Assembly: GCA_015662405.1 (NCBI GenBank)
Contig: DQUE01000144.1
Span: forward strand, 1 to 23,779
DNA: 23,779 bases
From: Sulfurimonas autotrophica
GTDB lineage: Bacteria > Campylobacterota > Campylobacteria > Campylobacterales > Sulfurimonadaceae
Reading direction: 5' to 3'
This document shows positions 1 through 7,236 of the stretch, one piece after another (within the stretch, counting starts at the first letter, position 1; each line of letters starts with the position of its first letter). Position numbers and translations under genes: made by a program. The notes beneath the pieces were generated by a model, which was given only the letters and a program-made list of their open reading frames with translations, was not told where the DNA came from and ran no database searches.

Positions 1-534
1 AGAATGGGGGAAGACAAAGCACTTCTTCCTTTTGCTGGATTTGATACACTCGTAGAGTATCAATATAACAAGCTCTTAACAATCTTTACAAATGTTTATA
101 TCTCCTGTAAAGATAAATCACTCTTTGCTTTTGATGCAAATTTTATAGAAGATAAAAAAAATTCTTCTATTTTTGCACCCACTCTTGGTTTTATCAGTGC
201 TTTTGACACACTTAATACAGACAAAATATTTGCAATAAGCGTTGATACTCCCTTTATTACACAAAAAGAGATAGAAAAAATTATGCGTGCTGACACTTCT
301 GACGTAGATGCAGTTATTACCCAAACGAATGAAGGCGTACACCCTTTATGCGGTATCTATCATAAAACTCTGCTTCCAAAATTTGAACAAATGCTCAAAG
401 AGAATAATCATAAACTTAGTTCTCTTGTAAAAAATGTCAAAACAACTTATGTTTCTTTTCCCAACTCTCAAGCGTTTTTCAATATGAATCATCCAAAAGA
501 TTATCAAAAAGCACTACAGCTTCTCACCTGTTAA
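1..534 (+). CDS. mobA: Molybdenum cofactor guanylyltransferase MobA (5' end outside window)
   Basis: MobA transfers GMP from GTP to molybdopterin to make the guanine dinucleotide form of the cofactor in the cytoplasm. The window opens inside the N-terminal nucleotide-binding signature: an Arg codon at 1-3 is followed by MGEDKALLPF, the end of the LAGGxSxRMGxDK motif, so about 10-20 residues are missing upstream. The ATG at position 4 is therefore internal and not the start. Further on are ISVDTPF (the metal-binding Asp of the family, about residue 80) and a C-terminal NMNHPKD, matching the usual NINTPxD. The 178 visible residues fit a normal MobA of about 190-200. moaC follows after 53 bp but seems to have its own promoter. 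I am confident of the family from these motifs. Confidence 0.9.
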   Translation, partial: RMGEDKALLPFAGFDTLVEYQYNKLLTIFTNVYISCKDKSLFAFDANFIEDKKNSSIFAPTLGFISAFDTLNTDKIFAISVDTPFITQKEIEKIMRADTSDVDAVITQTNEGVHPLCGIYHKTLLPKFEQMLKENNHKLSSLVKNVKTTYVSFPNSQAFFNMNHPKDYQKALQLLTC

Positions 535-542
535 CAGCACTT

Positions 543-551
543 TGCTATAAT
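543..551 (+). promoter_or_regulatory. Extended -10 promoter (TGCTATAAT) for moaC
   Basis: TGCTATAAT lies just after the mobA stop and 36 bp before the moaC ATG. It is a perfect TGn plus TATAAT box without an obvious -35, as is common for the housekeeping sigma factor of Campylobacterota. Transcription would begin near 558, leaving a leader of about 30 nt. Confidence 0.6.
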
Positions 552-587
552 AGTACCAAACAATTCAATATAAAGAGTCTTGTACAA

Positions 588-1058
588 ATGAATTTAACCC
601 ATCTTGATGAGAATCAAAGACCTAAAATGGTTGACGTAAGTGAAAAACACAACACAACAAGAGTAGCCGTAGCAAGTGGTATTATAAAGATGAGCCAAGA
701 TGCATACGATGCTATAGTCAGTGAAAAAACAAAAAAAGGTCCCGTACTACAAACTGCAGTCATAGCAGCTATTATGGGAAGTAAAAAAACAAGCGATCTT
801 ATTCCTATGTGTCACCCCTTAAATCTTAGTGGTATTAACTGCGAGATACAAGAAATAACAGAACTTCCTGGCTTTAAGCTGAGCGTAACTGCAAAGCTCA
901 CAGGACAAACCGGAGTTGAGATGGAGGCACTTACAGGGGTCAGCATTGGACTTTTAACAATCTATGATATGGTAAAAGCAATAGATAAAGGAATGATTAT
1001 ACAAAATGTTCAATTAGAATCCAAATCAGGAGGCAAAAGTGGAGACTTTAAACGATAA
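588..1058 (+). CDS. moaC: Cyclic pyranopterin monophosphate synthase MoaC
   Basis: MoaC acts with MoaA in the first step of molybdenum cofactor synthesis, turning the GTP-derived intermediate into cyclic pyranopterin monophosphate. The 156-aa product has the family's full length and landmarks: MVDVSEK near the N-terminus (14-20), GPVLQTA (51-57), LIPMCHPL (71-78) with the active-site-region His76, GVEMEALTG (109-117), YDMVKAID (126-133) and a C-terminal SKSGGKSGD. The ATG has only a weak ribosome site, but the conserved N-terminus begins within 14 residues of it. Cofactor made through this step would serve SoxC, encoded 2.7 kb downstream. The 3' end overlaps the next gene by 20 bp. Confidence 0.96.
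   Translation: MNLTHLDENQRPKMVDVSEKHNTTRVAVASGIIKMSQDAYDAIVSEKTKKGPVLQTAVIAAIMGSKKTSDLIPMCHPLNLSGINCEIQEITELPGFKLSVTAKLTGQTGVEMEALTGVSIGLLTIYDMVKAIDKGMIIQNVQLESKSGGKSGDFKR
1028..1033 (+). promoter_or_regulatory. Strong ribosome binding site (AGGAGG) setting a GTG start
   Basis: A full AGGAGG sits inside the last codons of moaC, five bases before GTG at 1039. It supports a GTG start for the downstream gene and translational coupling to moaC. Confidence 0.75.
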
Positions 1059-1314
1059 ACTTGAAGGAAAACAACTAGCACTCGAATATCCGTGTAACTG
1101 GTGCTATAAAGTTATAGCGAGTGAAAAAGAGGCTCTGCAAAATGCTATCAAAGAGGTAATCGATGAGCGTGCTCATACACTTACAGACTCAAATAGCTCT
1201 AAAACAGGTAAATATGTCAGTATGAATTTAGATATGTTAGTGCATAACGAAGATGACAGAAAATTTATATATGATGCCTTAAAAAAACATCAAGATATTA
1301 AAATGGTACTTTAA
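1039..1314 (+). CDS. HP0495/YbeD-like small protein (DUF493 family)
   Basis: A 91-aa soluble protein starting at GTG with an AGGAGG site inside moaC. Its layout matches the small ferredoxin-like-fold DUF493 family: a conserved EYPCNWCYKVI segment (17-27), a middle with IDERAH and the strand KYVSMNLDMLV, and a terminal helix ending in HQDIKMVL. The family includes E. coli YbeD and H. pylori HP0495; its biochemical role is not settled, although YbeD is linked to lipoate-related genes. Pairing with moaC recurs in Campylobacterota as far as I recall. Cys20 and Cys23 form a CxxC in this member. Only the family name is claimed. Confidence 0.8.
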   Translation: METLNDKLEGKQLALEYPCNWCYKVIASEKEALQNAIKEVIDERAHTLTDSNSSKTGKYVSMNLDMLVHNEDDRKFIYDALKKHQDIKMVL

Positions 1315-1324
1315 GGAGTATTCT

Positions 1325-2377
1325 ATGGACAAAAATCAGAATCAAACGCTACAAGAAAGTTTAGCAAAAGCTTACAGCCATGAGTTCAAAAATGTAGAAA
1401 AAAGGATTGATCATGCATTAGAAGATGCGCAAATAGATCTTGAAAATTTATCTTTAGATGAGATGAAAATCTTAGCAGAAACTTTTATTGAAGAAGAAAC
1501 ACATACATTAAAAGAGGATGTTGAAAAACTACTTGAACAAAAAGAAGCAATAGAAAGAGCTTTACATAAAAAATCTGAAGAACTCCAAGTAGCAAAGTAT
1601 GAAGTTTTTAACGCTATAGAGCATAAGATCAAAGATGCTAAAGCACTCCATAGACTCCATCAAATCAAACTACAGTCTATTGATTTATATGATATGCTCA
1701 GTGAAATGGTAGAATCAGCGATTATTACAGCCTTGGAAAAAGATACCGATGGTGATGTTTCTGATGCAATCAAAGAGGTTATAAAAAACATTACCTACGA
1801 ATCCATCAAAGAGGGTTCACTTAACACAATACGTGTGAGAAAAATTCTTTCTACAATCCTTGCTACTACCATAGAGATCGCTGAGGCCACACCAACAAAA
1901 GCCGATGAAATTCTCTCATCCACACTAAAAGGTATGCGCAGTGGTTTAATTAAATCTATTGATAGATTCAAACAAAGGCTTGCATTTATGCCAGTTGAAG
2001 CAAAGCACATACTTATTGAAGATTATGATACAATTATCGAGGATTTACATCAGACAGATACCCTTTTTTCGCAAATAATTATTACACAAGCATCACAAAG
2101 TTCACAGCTTATACGGAAAACTCTTCTCCAACTTCACAAAGAGATGCGTTATGACCTTGAGGAGTTAGTGCTACTTTCAAAAGAAACAGCTGAAATAATT
2201 AAAGAAAAGTTTTCAAACTTCGCAAAACTCGCTGTAAAAAAAGCAGATACAGCGCTACACTCACCAAAAGCACAAGAGGCAAAAAAAATGGGAATACAGG
2301 CCTGGGAAGTTGCTAGAGCAGCTGTAGGAAGCGCAATTAAATCAGCCAAAGATGCTATAGATAAAAAAGAGAAATAA
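1325..2377 (+). CDS. Uncharacterised 350-aa helical/coiled-coil protein
   Basis: I do not recognise a functional family. The protein is almost entirely charged, heptad-like helix: the stretch from about 45 to 110 is rich in Glu and Lys with regular Leu/Ile spacing, and more helices run to the end. It has no signal peptide, no convincing membrane span, no cysteine pair and no nucleotide-binding motif. The last 40 residues (KKMGIQAWEVARAAVGSAIK) form an Ala-rich amphipathic helix that could bind a membrane surface or a partner. The ATG is preceded at 7 bp by AAGGAGT, which overlaps the preceding stop, so it is probably co-transcribed with the HP0495-like gene. The reading frame is intact and its codon use matches the neighbours. 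Confidence 0.75.
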   Translation: MDKNQNQTLQESLAKAYSHEFKNVEKRIDHALEDAQIDLENLSLDEMKILAETFIEEETHTLKEDVEKLLEQKEAIERALHKKSEELQVAKYEVFNAIEHKIKDAKALHRLHQIKLQSIDLYDMLSEMVESAIITALEKDTDGDVSDAIKEVIKNITYESIKEGSLNTIRVRKILSTILATTIEIAEATPTKADEILSSTLKGMRSGLIKSIDRFKQRLAFMPVEAKHILIEDYDTIIEDLHQTDTLFSQIIITQASQSSQLIRKTLLQLHKEMRYDLEELVLLSKETAEIIKEKFSNFAKLAVKKADTALHSPKAQEAKKMGIQAWEVARAAVGSAIKSAKDAIDKKEK

Positions 2378-2437
2378 ATTTAATATTAAAATAACTAATT
2401 ATTATATTTAACTAAAAAATAAATTTGGATGTTGTAA

Positions 2438-2443
2438 TATAAT
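2438..2443 (+). promoter_or_regulatory. -10 box (TATAAT) for the DUF2231 gene
   Basis: A perfect TATAAT lies in the very AT-rich 100-bp gap after the coiled-coil gene, 34 bp before the ATG at 2478. A TTG run precedes it, but I see no -35 box. A ribosome site AAAAGG follows at 2465-2470. Confidence 0.45.
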
Positions 2444-2477
2444 TTTTCTAAATTTAAAACGATAAAAAGGATCTATA

Positions 2478-3077
2478 ATGATGATACACCCTGCTACTGC
2501 ACACTTTGCTATGGCTTTACCTGTAGTTGCCTCTGTATTTGGGCTTGCATACCTTTACAGTAAGACAGAAATTATGTCAAAAATTTCTACAAGAACGACA
2601 CTTATTGCAGCACTTGCGATGATAGCAGCTTGGTACACAGGAAACCAGGCCGGACCTGAAATTTATGATTATTTGAGTCAAGCTGGAAAACATGAACTTG
2701 TAGAGCATAAAGAACTTGGTTTATACCTTGCAATTGCCATGGGCGTTATAGCTCTTATACAGATTGCTGGTTGTCAAATGAAACGTTTTGGAGTACAGAC
2801 ATTAGCTATAGTTTTATTGCTTGGTGCTACTGCAACAACATTTTTGCAAGGAAAGCATGGAGGAGAGATCGTCTATAACTATGGTATGCCTTTTAAAGCA
2901 TATATGATTGAAGATTCTCTTCATGAAGCGGCAAAAGCTGCAGATGAAGCAGAGGAAGATGAAGAAAAAGTAGAAATCTATGAAGATGCTCTTGATGACA
3001 TCAGTTCAGTTTCAGAAGAGATAGACAAGATATATGGCAATGCTCCTAAAGCTGAACAAACAGATACAGACGAGTAG
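2478..3077 (+). CDS. DUF2231 family membrane protein
   Basis: A 199-aa inner-membrane protein with four predicted spans (about 8-27, 40-57, 82-100 and 106-124). It shows the DUF2231 hallmarks: HPATAHFAMALP at the very N-terminus (usual form HPxxVHFPIAL), a histidine-bearing loop HKELGLY, and KHGGEIVYNYG after span four. The conserved histidines beside membrane segments have led to suggestions of haem or metal binding in this family, but its function is unknown. After residue 140 comes a soluble tail very rich in Glu and Asp (ADEAEEDEEKVEIYEDALDD), which is unusual compared with a bare DUF2231 core. The next small gene lies in the same frame six bases after the stop. Confidence 0.8.
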   Translation: MMIHPATAHFAMALPVVASVFGLAYLYSKTEIMSKISTRTTLIAALAMIAAWYTGNQAGPEIYDYLSQAGKHELVEHKELGLYLAIAMGVIALIQIAGCQMKRFGVQTLAIVLLLGATATTFLQGKHGGEIVYNYGMPFKAYMIEDSLHEAAKAADEAEEDEEKVEIYEDALDDISSVSEEIDKIYGNAPKAEQTDTDE

Positions 3078-3083
3078 ATACCA

Positions 3084-3221
3084 ATGTCCGATCTTGATAA
3101 ATCTGTAAAAGAGAAAATGCAGCAAGCTTTAGATAAGTATAAACAGGATAAGAACTCTGTTCAAGAGTTCTATCCTTGTACAAAAAAACTTTCTGCCTGG
3201 TTGCAGGAAAAGACAAAATAA
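3084..3221 (+). CDS. Putative 45-aa antitoxin of a small type II toxin-antitoxin pair
   Basis: A short ORF (MSDLDKSVKEKMQQAL..., ending WLQEKTK) begins six bases after the DUF2231 stop and ends in TAATG, sharing one base with the start of the ParE/RelE-like gene. This coupling, the small size, and the mix of a charged helix with one Trp and one Cys fit an antitoxin. It is too short to hold a full DNA-binding domain plus a toxin-binding arm, and I recognise no ribbon-helix-helix. The in-frame TAG of the upstream gene rules out a longer version. There is no clear ribosome site, so translation may depend on coupling to DUF2231. The role rests on context alone. Confidence 0.5.
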   Translation: MSDLDKSVKEKMQQALDKYKQDKNSVQEFYPCTKKLSAWLQEKTK

Positions 3222-3490
3222 TGCAAATATTATGTACCAATTTGTTTGAAGAGCAACTAAAAAATATTTTGCAAAAATTTGCTCAAGAGGATTTGAGTGC
3301 AACAAAAAACTTTAAAGTCTACTTGGACACGGTAATTATAAATATACCGACAAAAGCGCAAAAATACAAAAAATCTATCTATTTTGATGATGAAAATATA
3401 AAAGATCTTGAGCACCAAGGGTTTATTATACCTTTTTATATAGACCAGGCAAATGACAACTATCTAATACTTGGTATAGTGGAAAAATAG
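3221..3490 (+). CDS. ParE/RelE-like toxin-family protein
   Basis: An 89-aa protein starting at the ATG in TAATG at 3221; an upstream in-frame ATG at 3176 would run back through the preceding gene and is less likely. The pattern is that of the RelE/ParE fold: N-terminal helix FEEQLKNILQKFAQEDL (9-25), second helix with ATKNFKVYLDTVI (27-39), an NIPTKAQKYKKSIYF segment (41-55) where the family has the PxxxRxS strand, DDENIKDLEHQGFIIPFYID (the NxRxL..GYxIxYxI region), and a terminal strand YLILGIVEK. Toxins of this fold act on gyrase (ParE) or ribosome-bound mRNA (RelE); the sequence alone does not say which. The family call is by pattern, without a search. Confidence 0.65.
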   Translation: MQILCTNLFEEQLKNILQKFAQEDLSATKNFKVYLDTVIINIPTKAQKYKKSIYFDDENIKDLEHQGFIIPFYIDQANDNYLILGIVEK

Positions 3491-3769
3491 AATTCTATGT
3501 TGTTATAACCTTAGATTATTCCAGAAATAAATTATTCAAATATTATTTTTAATTATGAACAAATAGTGTTTCAATAAGTAACGAATAAGACTATTTCATA
3601 CGAAATTGTCACATTTTTATCTCTTGTTTTTGTATAATATTTTTTGCTATTTATTTATGGTTAAACATATAATTAATGGCATAATACAAATCAGCAATCA
3701 TTTGCACTGACTAAAACTAGTGATATATTTAAAGTATGAAACAAACAACAACCTACAAAGGAGAATATT
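3491..3769 (+). other. AT-rich intergenic region ahead of the sox operon
   Basis: This 279-bp stretch holds no ORF I can support. It contains at least two perfect TATAAT boxes (3633-3638 and 3668-3673) and a GCATAAT at 3679-3684, so it is best read as the control region of soxC. No convincing long palindrome was found. Confidence 0.6.
3633..3638 (+). promoter_or_regulatory. Candidate -10 box for the soxCDYZ operon
   Basis: TATAAT directly preceded by TTTTTG, 131 bp before the soxC GTG. T-rich sequence precedes it, as in Campylobacterota promoters, with no spaced -35. A second TATAAT at 3668-3673 is an equally possible site; the two cannot be ranked by eye. Confidence 0.4.
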
Positions 3770-5146
3770 GTGGATATAAAAAAATCTCAACAAGATTTGG
3801 ATTCTACAGCTGAAAATGCAGAAAGTACAACTCTTGACAGAAGAGACTTTTTCAGAAAAACAGCTGCACTATCTGTAACTGCACTTGCTGGAACATCCCT
3901 GCTGGCATCAGAGGAAGCGGGTGATCCTGCCATTTTAAACCCTACCCCATGGGGAACAAAGTGGGGAGACCCTGTGACAAAAAACTTATATGGAATGCCT
4001 TCAAAATATGAGCATAACGTAACGAGAAGATACACTAAGTTACTTGCTTCAGGTAACTACAGAGCATCAATTGCAGTTACACCATTACAAGAATCAAGCG
4101 GAATCATTACACCAAACGGACTCTTTTTTAGTCGTTCTCATGGTGGTGTTGCACATATTGATCCAAATGAACACAGACTTATGATTACAGGCTTAGTTGA
4201 AAAACCGCTTGTATTGACAATGAAACAGTTAAAACGTTACCCAAGTGTAACACGCACTCACTTCATTGAATGTCCGGCAAATGGCGGTCAAGAATGGAGA
4301 GGTCCACAATATAACTCTTTACAATTTGCAAAAGGTTTTATGTCATGTGCAGAATGGACTGGTGTTTACATCAAGGATATTCTAAAAGATCTAGGTGTAA
4401 AAAAAGAGGCATTATGGATGTTAGCTGAAGGTGGAGACTCATCTAAAATGGGCCGAACTATCCCAATGGAAAAAGTATGGGATGATGCTATGATTGTTTG
4501 GGGACAAAATGGTGAAGCCTTACGTCCTGAACAAGGATACCCTATTCGTTTACTTGTACCAGGATGGGAAGGGAACTTATGTGTCAAATGGCTAAGAAGA
4601 TTAGATTTCGCAAGTGAGCCTTGGTACTGTAAAGAAGAGACTTCTAAATATACAGTATTAAAGCCAACTGGAAAAGCTATTCAGCACTTCTATGCAAATG
4701 AAGTAAACTCAACTGTCACGTCTCCATCTCCAGAGATTGACTGGAGTGACTTAGAAGATGGTGATGTAGTAGAAATAGAAGGTCTTGCTTGGTCTGGAAT
4801 GGGTACAATTACAGGGGTGGACATCTCTTTTGACGGCGGTAAAAACTATGTTGAAGCAAAACTCAAAGGTTTAGTTTTACCAAAATGCTGGACTCGCTGG
4901 AGTTATATGCATACATATAAAAAAGGTGAAGAGTTACTACTTACTTCTCGTGCTAGAGATGATGCAGGATATATTCAACCAACAATTGATCAAGAAACTC
5001 TTGCCGTAGGAGTAGAGGCTGTGTATCATAGAAATGCAGTTGAAACTTGGAAAGTAGAAAAAGACGGAAAAATAACTCACGTTGAAGTCCGTTCTCAGTT
5101 AGGCCGAAAAGCCAATGGCGAGTTAGTTATAGAAGGAAAAGCGTAA
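3770..5146 (+). CDS. soxC: Sulfane dehydrogenase subunit SoxC (molybdoprotein of the sulfite oxidase family)
   Basis: SoxC is the molybdenum subunit of the periplasmic SoxCD complex, which oxidises the sulfane sulfur attached to the SoxY carrier and passes electrons to SoxD. The 458-aa product opens with a Tat signal: RRDFFRK (24-30) followed by an Ala/Leu-rich stretch to about 46. The sulfite-oxidase molybdopterin domain follows, with THFIECPANGG containing Cys168, the expected Mo ligand, then GYPIRLLVPGWEG and NLCVKWLRRL. The C-terminal Ig-like dimerisation domain covers about 305-430 and includes ITGVDISFDGGKNY. The start is GTG with AAAGGAG six bases upstream. The stop overlaps the soxD start by one base. 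SoxC was preferred over a SorA-type sulfite dehydrogenase because of the soxD-soxY-soxZ context. Confidence 0.93.
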   Translation: MDIKKSQQDLDSTAENAESTTLDRRDFFRKTAALSVTALAGTSLLASEEAGDPAILNPTPWGTKWGDPVTKNLYGMPSKYEHNVTRRYTKLLASGNYRASIAVTPLQESSGIITPNGLFFSRSHGGVAHIDPNEHRLMITGLVEKPLVLTMKQLKRYPSVTRTHFIECPANGGQEWRGPQYNSLQFAKGFMSCAEWTGVYIKDILKDLGVKKEALWMLAEGGDSSKMGRTIPMEKVWDDAMIVWGQNGEALRPEQGYPIRLLVPGWEGNLCVKWLRRLDFASEPWYCKEETSKYTVLKPTGKAIQHFYANEVNSTVTSPSPEIDWSDLEDGDVVEIEGLAWSGMGTITGVDISFDGGKNYVEAKLKGLVLPKCWTRWSYMHTYKKGEELLLTSRARDDAGYIQPTIDQETLAVGVEAVYHRNAVETWKVEKDGKITHVEVRSQLGRKANGELVIEGKA

Positions 5147-6303
5147 TGGTGTTTCAATTAAATAAAAAATTATTCATTTCAATTTCTGCAGCAGTTGCAT
5201 TATCATTAGGACTCTCCGCGTGCATGGAGAATGCCGCTCCAACAGCTTCTAATACACTTAGTAAGTCCTCTATTGATGGTGGTGTTGAGTATCCTATAAT
5301 AAATGGAAAAACTGGACCTTATTATGTAAACACAAATGCACACAATCTCAATGTAAAATATGGTCGTACTCCAACAAAAGCTGAATATGATGAATGGAAC
5401 TCTGATATAATGCCAGATGGTACAGGCTTACCAGAAGGTCAAGGCACTGCGGATGAAGGTTCGGAAATTTATGAAGCAAAATGCGTCATGTGCCATGGTG
5501 ACTTTGGTTCAGGTGGTGGTGGTTATCCATCACTTTCTAAAGGAAATGCTTATGATTTACATAAAACATTGACAAATCAAAGAATTAAACCAGATACTGA
5601 TGGTCCTGTTCGTGTTTTTGGTACATACTGGCCACAAGCTAGTACATTGTGGTGGTACATTAAAGATGCAATGCCACATCCGATGACTGATAGTTTAACA
5701 GATGATGAAGTGTATGCTTTAGTTGCATTTATTCTCAATGCAAACGAAATGAGTATAGATGGTATAGAAGTTGACGATGAGTATGTACTTAATCGTGAAA
5801 AATTCTTAAAAATAGAAATGCCTAACAGGGATGGATTTGAACCTAAAATTGATGGCCCACAAGGTCCTGAAAATGTACGTAGGTTTTATGCAAATGCACG
5901 TAACTTTGGCGGACAAAGATATGATATAAAAGATCCAAATTCAAGATGCATGGAGGGTTGTCAAGAGCCAACTGCAAAGGTTGTCTATATTCAAGGTGCT
6001 GGTATTAGTGATTTTCACCCGCCTTTATCGGCAGTGAGAGATCTTCCAAAAGAAAAAGAGGAGTCTCACTTTGATGCAAAAAAAGCATATGCTACAAACT
6101 GTGCCATGTGTCATGATACTGGTGCCGCACCGGCACCAGGTGACAAAGCCGCATGGTCTGCGATCATTGCACAAGGTATGGACAAGGTCTATGAGAATGG
6201 TTTAAAAGGAACTGACTCAGGAATGCCTGCTAAAGGTGGTTCTTCACTCTCTGATAAACAATTCAAATTAGTTGTTGACTATATTGTCAACCAAAGTAAA
6301 TAA
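5146..6303 (+). CDS. soxD: SoxD, dihaem cytochrome c subunit of sulfane dehydrogenase
   Basis: SoxD accepts electrons from SoxC and feeds the periplasmic cytochrome pool. The 385-aa protein has two c-type haem motifs, CVMCH (113-117) and CAMCH (319-323), with candidate axial methionines in MPHPM (176-180) and GMPAKGG (359-365). Two cytochrome c domains are joined by a linker of about 100 residues. The N-terminus is a Sec-type signal ending in LSAC, with Cys26 placed as in a lipobox, so the protein may be lipid-anchored. The linker holds a further pair, Cys268 and Cys272 (RCMEGC), which is not a haem motif. The ATG overlaps the soxC stop, indicating translational coupling. Confidence 0.93.
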   Translation: MVFQLNKKLFISISAAVALSLGLSACMENAAPTASNTLSKSSIDGGVEYPIINGKTGPYYVNTNAHNLNVKYGRTPTKAEYDEWNSDIMPDGTGLPEGQGTADEGSEIYEAKCVMCHGDFGSGGGGYPSLSKGNAYDLHKTLTNQRIKPDTDGPVRVFGTYWPQASTLWWYIKDAMPHPMTDSLTDDEVYALVAFILNANEMSIDGIEVDDEYVLNREKFLKIEMPNRDGFEPKIDGPQGPENVRRFYANARNFGGQRYDIKDPNSRCMEGCQEPTAKVVYIQGAGISDFHPPLSAVRDLPKEKEESHFDAKKAYATNCAMCHDTGAAPAPGDKAAWSAIIAQGMDKVYENGLKGTDSGMPAKGGSSLSDKQFKLVVDYIVNQSK

Positions 6304-6320
6304 ACAAAAAGGACAAAATA

Positions 6321-6773
6321 ATGGAAAGAAGAAAATTTTTAAGCATAACTTTAGGTACATTAGCATTAGCTGTTGTACCTGCGAGTGTAAAAGCAGAGGA
6401 TTATAGAAAACTAAAACCAACTGTATGGACAGCGCACACTGTTGATGAAGCTATTAAAGCAATGTACGGTTCAACTACACTTACAATGGAAGGTGTAACG
6501 TTAAAAGCTCCAGATGTAGCAAGTAATGGTGGTGCCATTCCTGTTGACTTTTCAACAGATAAGGATGTAAAAACAATCGCTGTATTTCAAGATGCAAACC
6601 CTGAAGCTGCTGTTCTTGTAGTAGAAACAAATAAATACAGTGTAAATAAATACTCTATTAAAATCAAAATGGCAAAATCAGGAACAATCACAATCGTTGC
6701 TGAAGGAAAAGATGGCAAACTATATGCTGCTAAGAAAACATTAGATGTTGCACTTGGTGGATGTGAAGGTTAA
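6321..6773 (+). CDS. soxY: SoxY sulfur carrier protein
   Basis: SoxY carries sulfur intermediates on a cysteine at the tip of a flexible C-terminal arm. The 150-aa product starts with a Tat-like signal (RRKFLS at 3-8, hydrophobic to about 22, cleavage near VKAED). It continues as an immunoglobulin-like beta domain and ends in GGCEG, with Cys148 the only cysteine of the mature protein. The textbook arm is GGCGG, so the residue after the cysteine is Glu here. AAAAAGGA precedes the ATG. It lies 17 bp after soxD and ahead of soxZ, its obligate partner. Confidence 0.93.
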   Translation: MERRKFLSITLGTLALAVVPASVKAEDYRKLKPTVWTAHTVDEAIKAMYGSTTLTMEGVTLKAPDVASNGGAIPVDFSTDKDVKTIAVFQDANPEAAVLVVETNKYSVNKYSIKIKMAKSGTITIVAEGKDGKLYAAKKTLDVALGGCEG

Positions 6774-6816
6774 TCCTTTCTCATTTAAAAAAAATTAAAA
6801 TAAACAAGGAAATAAA

Positions 6817-7131
6817 ATGGCTGGAATTAAAGCAAAAGCAAAACTAAAAGGTGGCGTTGTTAAAGTCAAAGCGATGATAAAACATGAAATGATGACTTAC
6901 AACATGGCAGAGAAAAAAACTGGCAGCAGAGACAATGCAAACTTCATTACTCACCTCAATGCAACTATAAATGGTGAAACTGTACTTGATATGTCAACTT
7001 CGCAGTTCTTATCAAAAAACCCAATCTTCAAATTTCAATGTAAAGGAATTGGTGCAAAAGGTGATAAAGTTCTATTAGTAGCAACGGACCTTAAAGGTAA
7101 AACATATAAAGGTAAAGCTAAAATTAAATAA
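6817..7131 (+). CDS. soxZ: SoxZ, partner of the SoxY carrier
   Basis: SoxZ forms the SoxYZ heterodimer in the periplasm and is exported together with SoxY, so it lacks its own signal peptide, as here. The 104-aa protein has the typical beta-sandwich pattern: KAKAKLKGGVVKVKAMIKHEM at the N-terminus, HLNATINGETVLDM in the middle, then NPIFKFQCKG and a final strand pair GKTYKGKAKIK. AAGGAA lies seven bases before the ATG. It is the last gene of the sox cluster, followed by a hairpin. No soxXA or soxB is present here, so those must lie elsewhere if the full pathway exists, a split known in Sulfurimonas. Confidence 0.92.
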   Translation: MAGIKAKAKLKGGVVKVKAMIKHEMMTYNMAEKKTGSRDNANFITHLNATINGETVLDMSTSQFLSKNPIFKFQCKGIGAKGDKVLLVATDLKGKTYKGKAKIK

Positions 7132-7148
7132 TTTTATTCTTTATTCAA

Positions 7149-7170
7149 GGGCCAAATATTTTTTTGGTCC
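7149..7170 (+). terminator. Hairpin after soxZ, probable terminator
   Basis: GGGCCAAA (7149-7156) pairs with TTTGGTCC (7163-7170) across a 6-nt loop, with one G-U pair. It starts 17 bp after the soxZ stop. The following bases are only moderately T-rich, so this is a weak intrinsic terminator or a 3'-stabilising stem-loop. Confidence 0.55.
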
Positions 7171-7236
7171 ATACTCTCTCTATTTCTAAATAACAGCATA
7201 ATAACTATTATATTAAATACATTAACGAGCATATAT

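Noticed and set aside
3176..3220. Longer reading of the ParE-like gene starting at ATG 3176
   Set aside because: It would overlap most of the 3' third of the 45-aa gene in another frame and adds residues (MYKKTFCLVAGKDKI) that do not belong to the fold; ATG at 3221 in TAATG fits better.
3705..3722. CACT...AGTG inverted repeat before soxC
   Set aside because: Only four paired bases with an 10-nt gap in AT-rich DNA; expected by chance.
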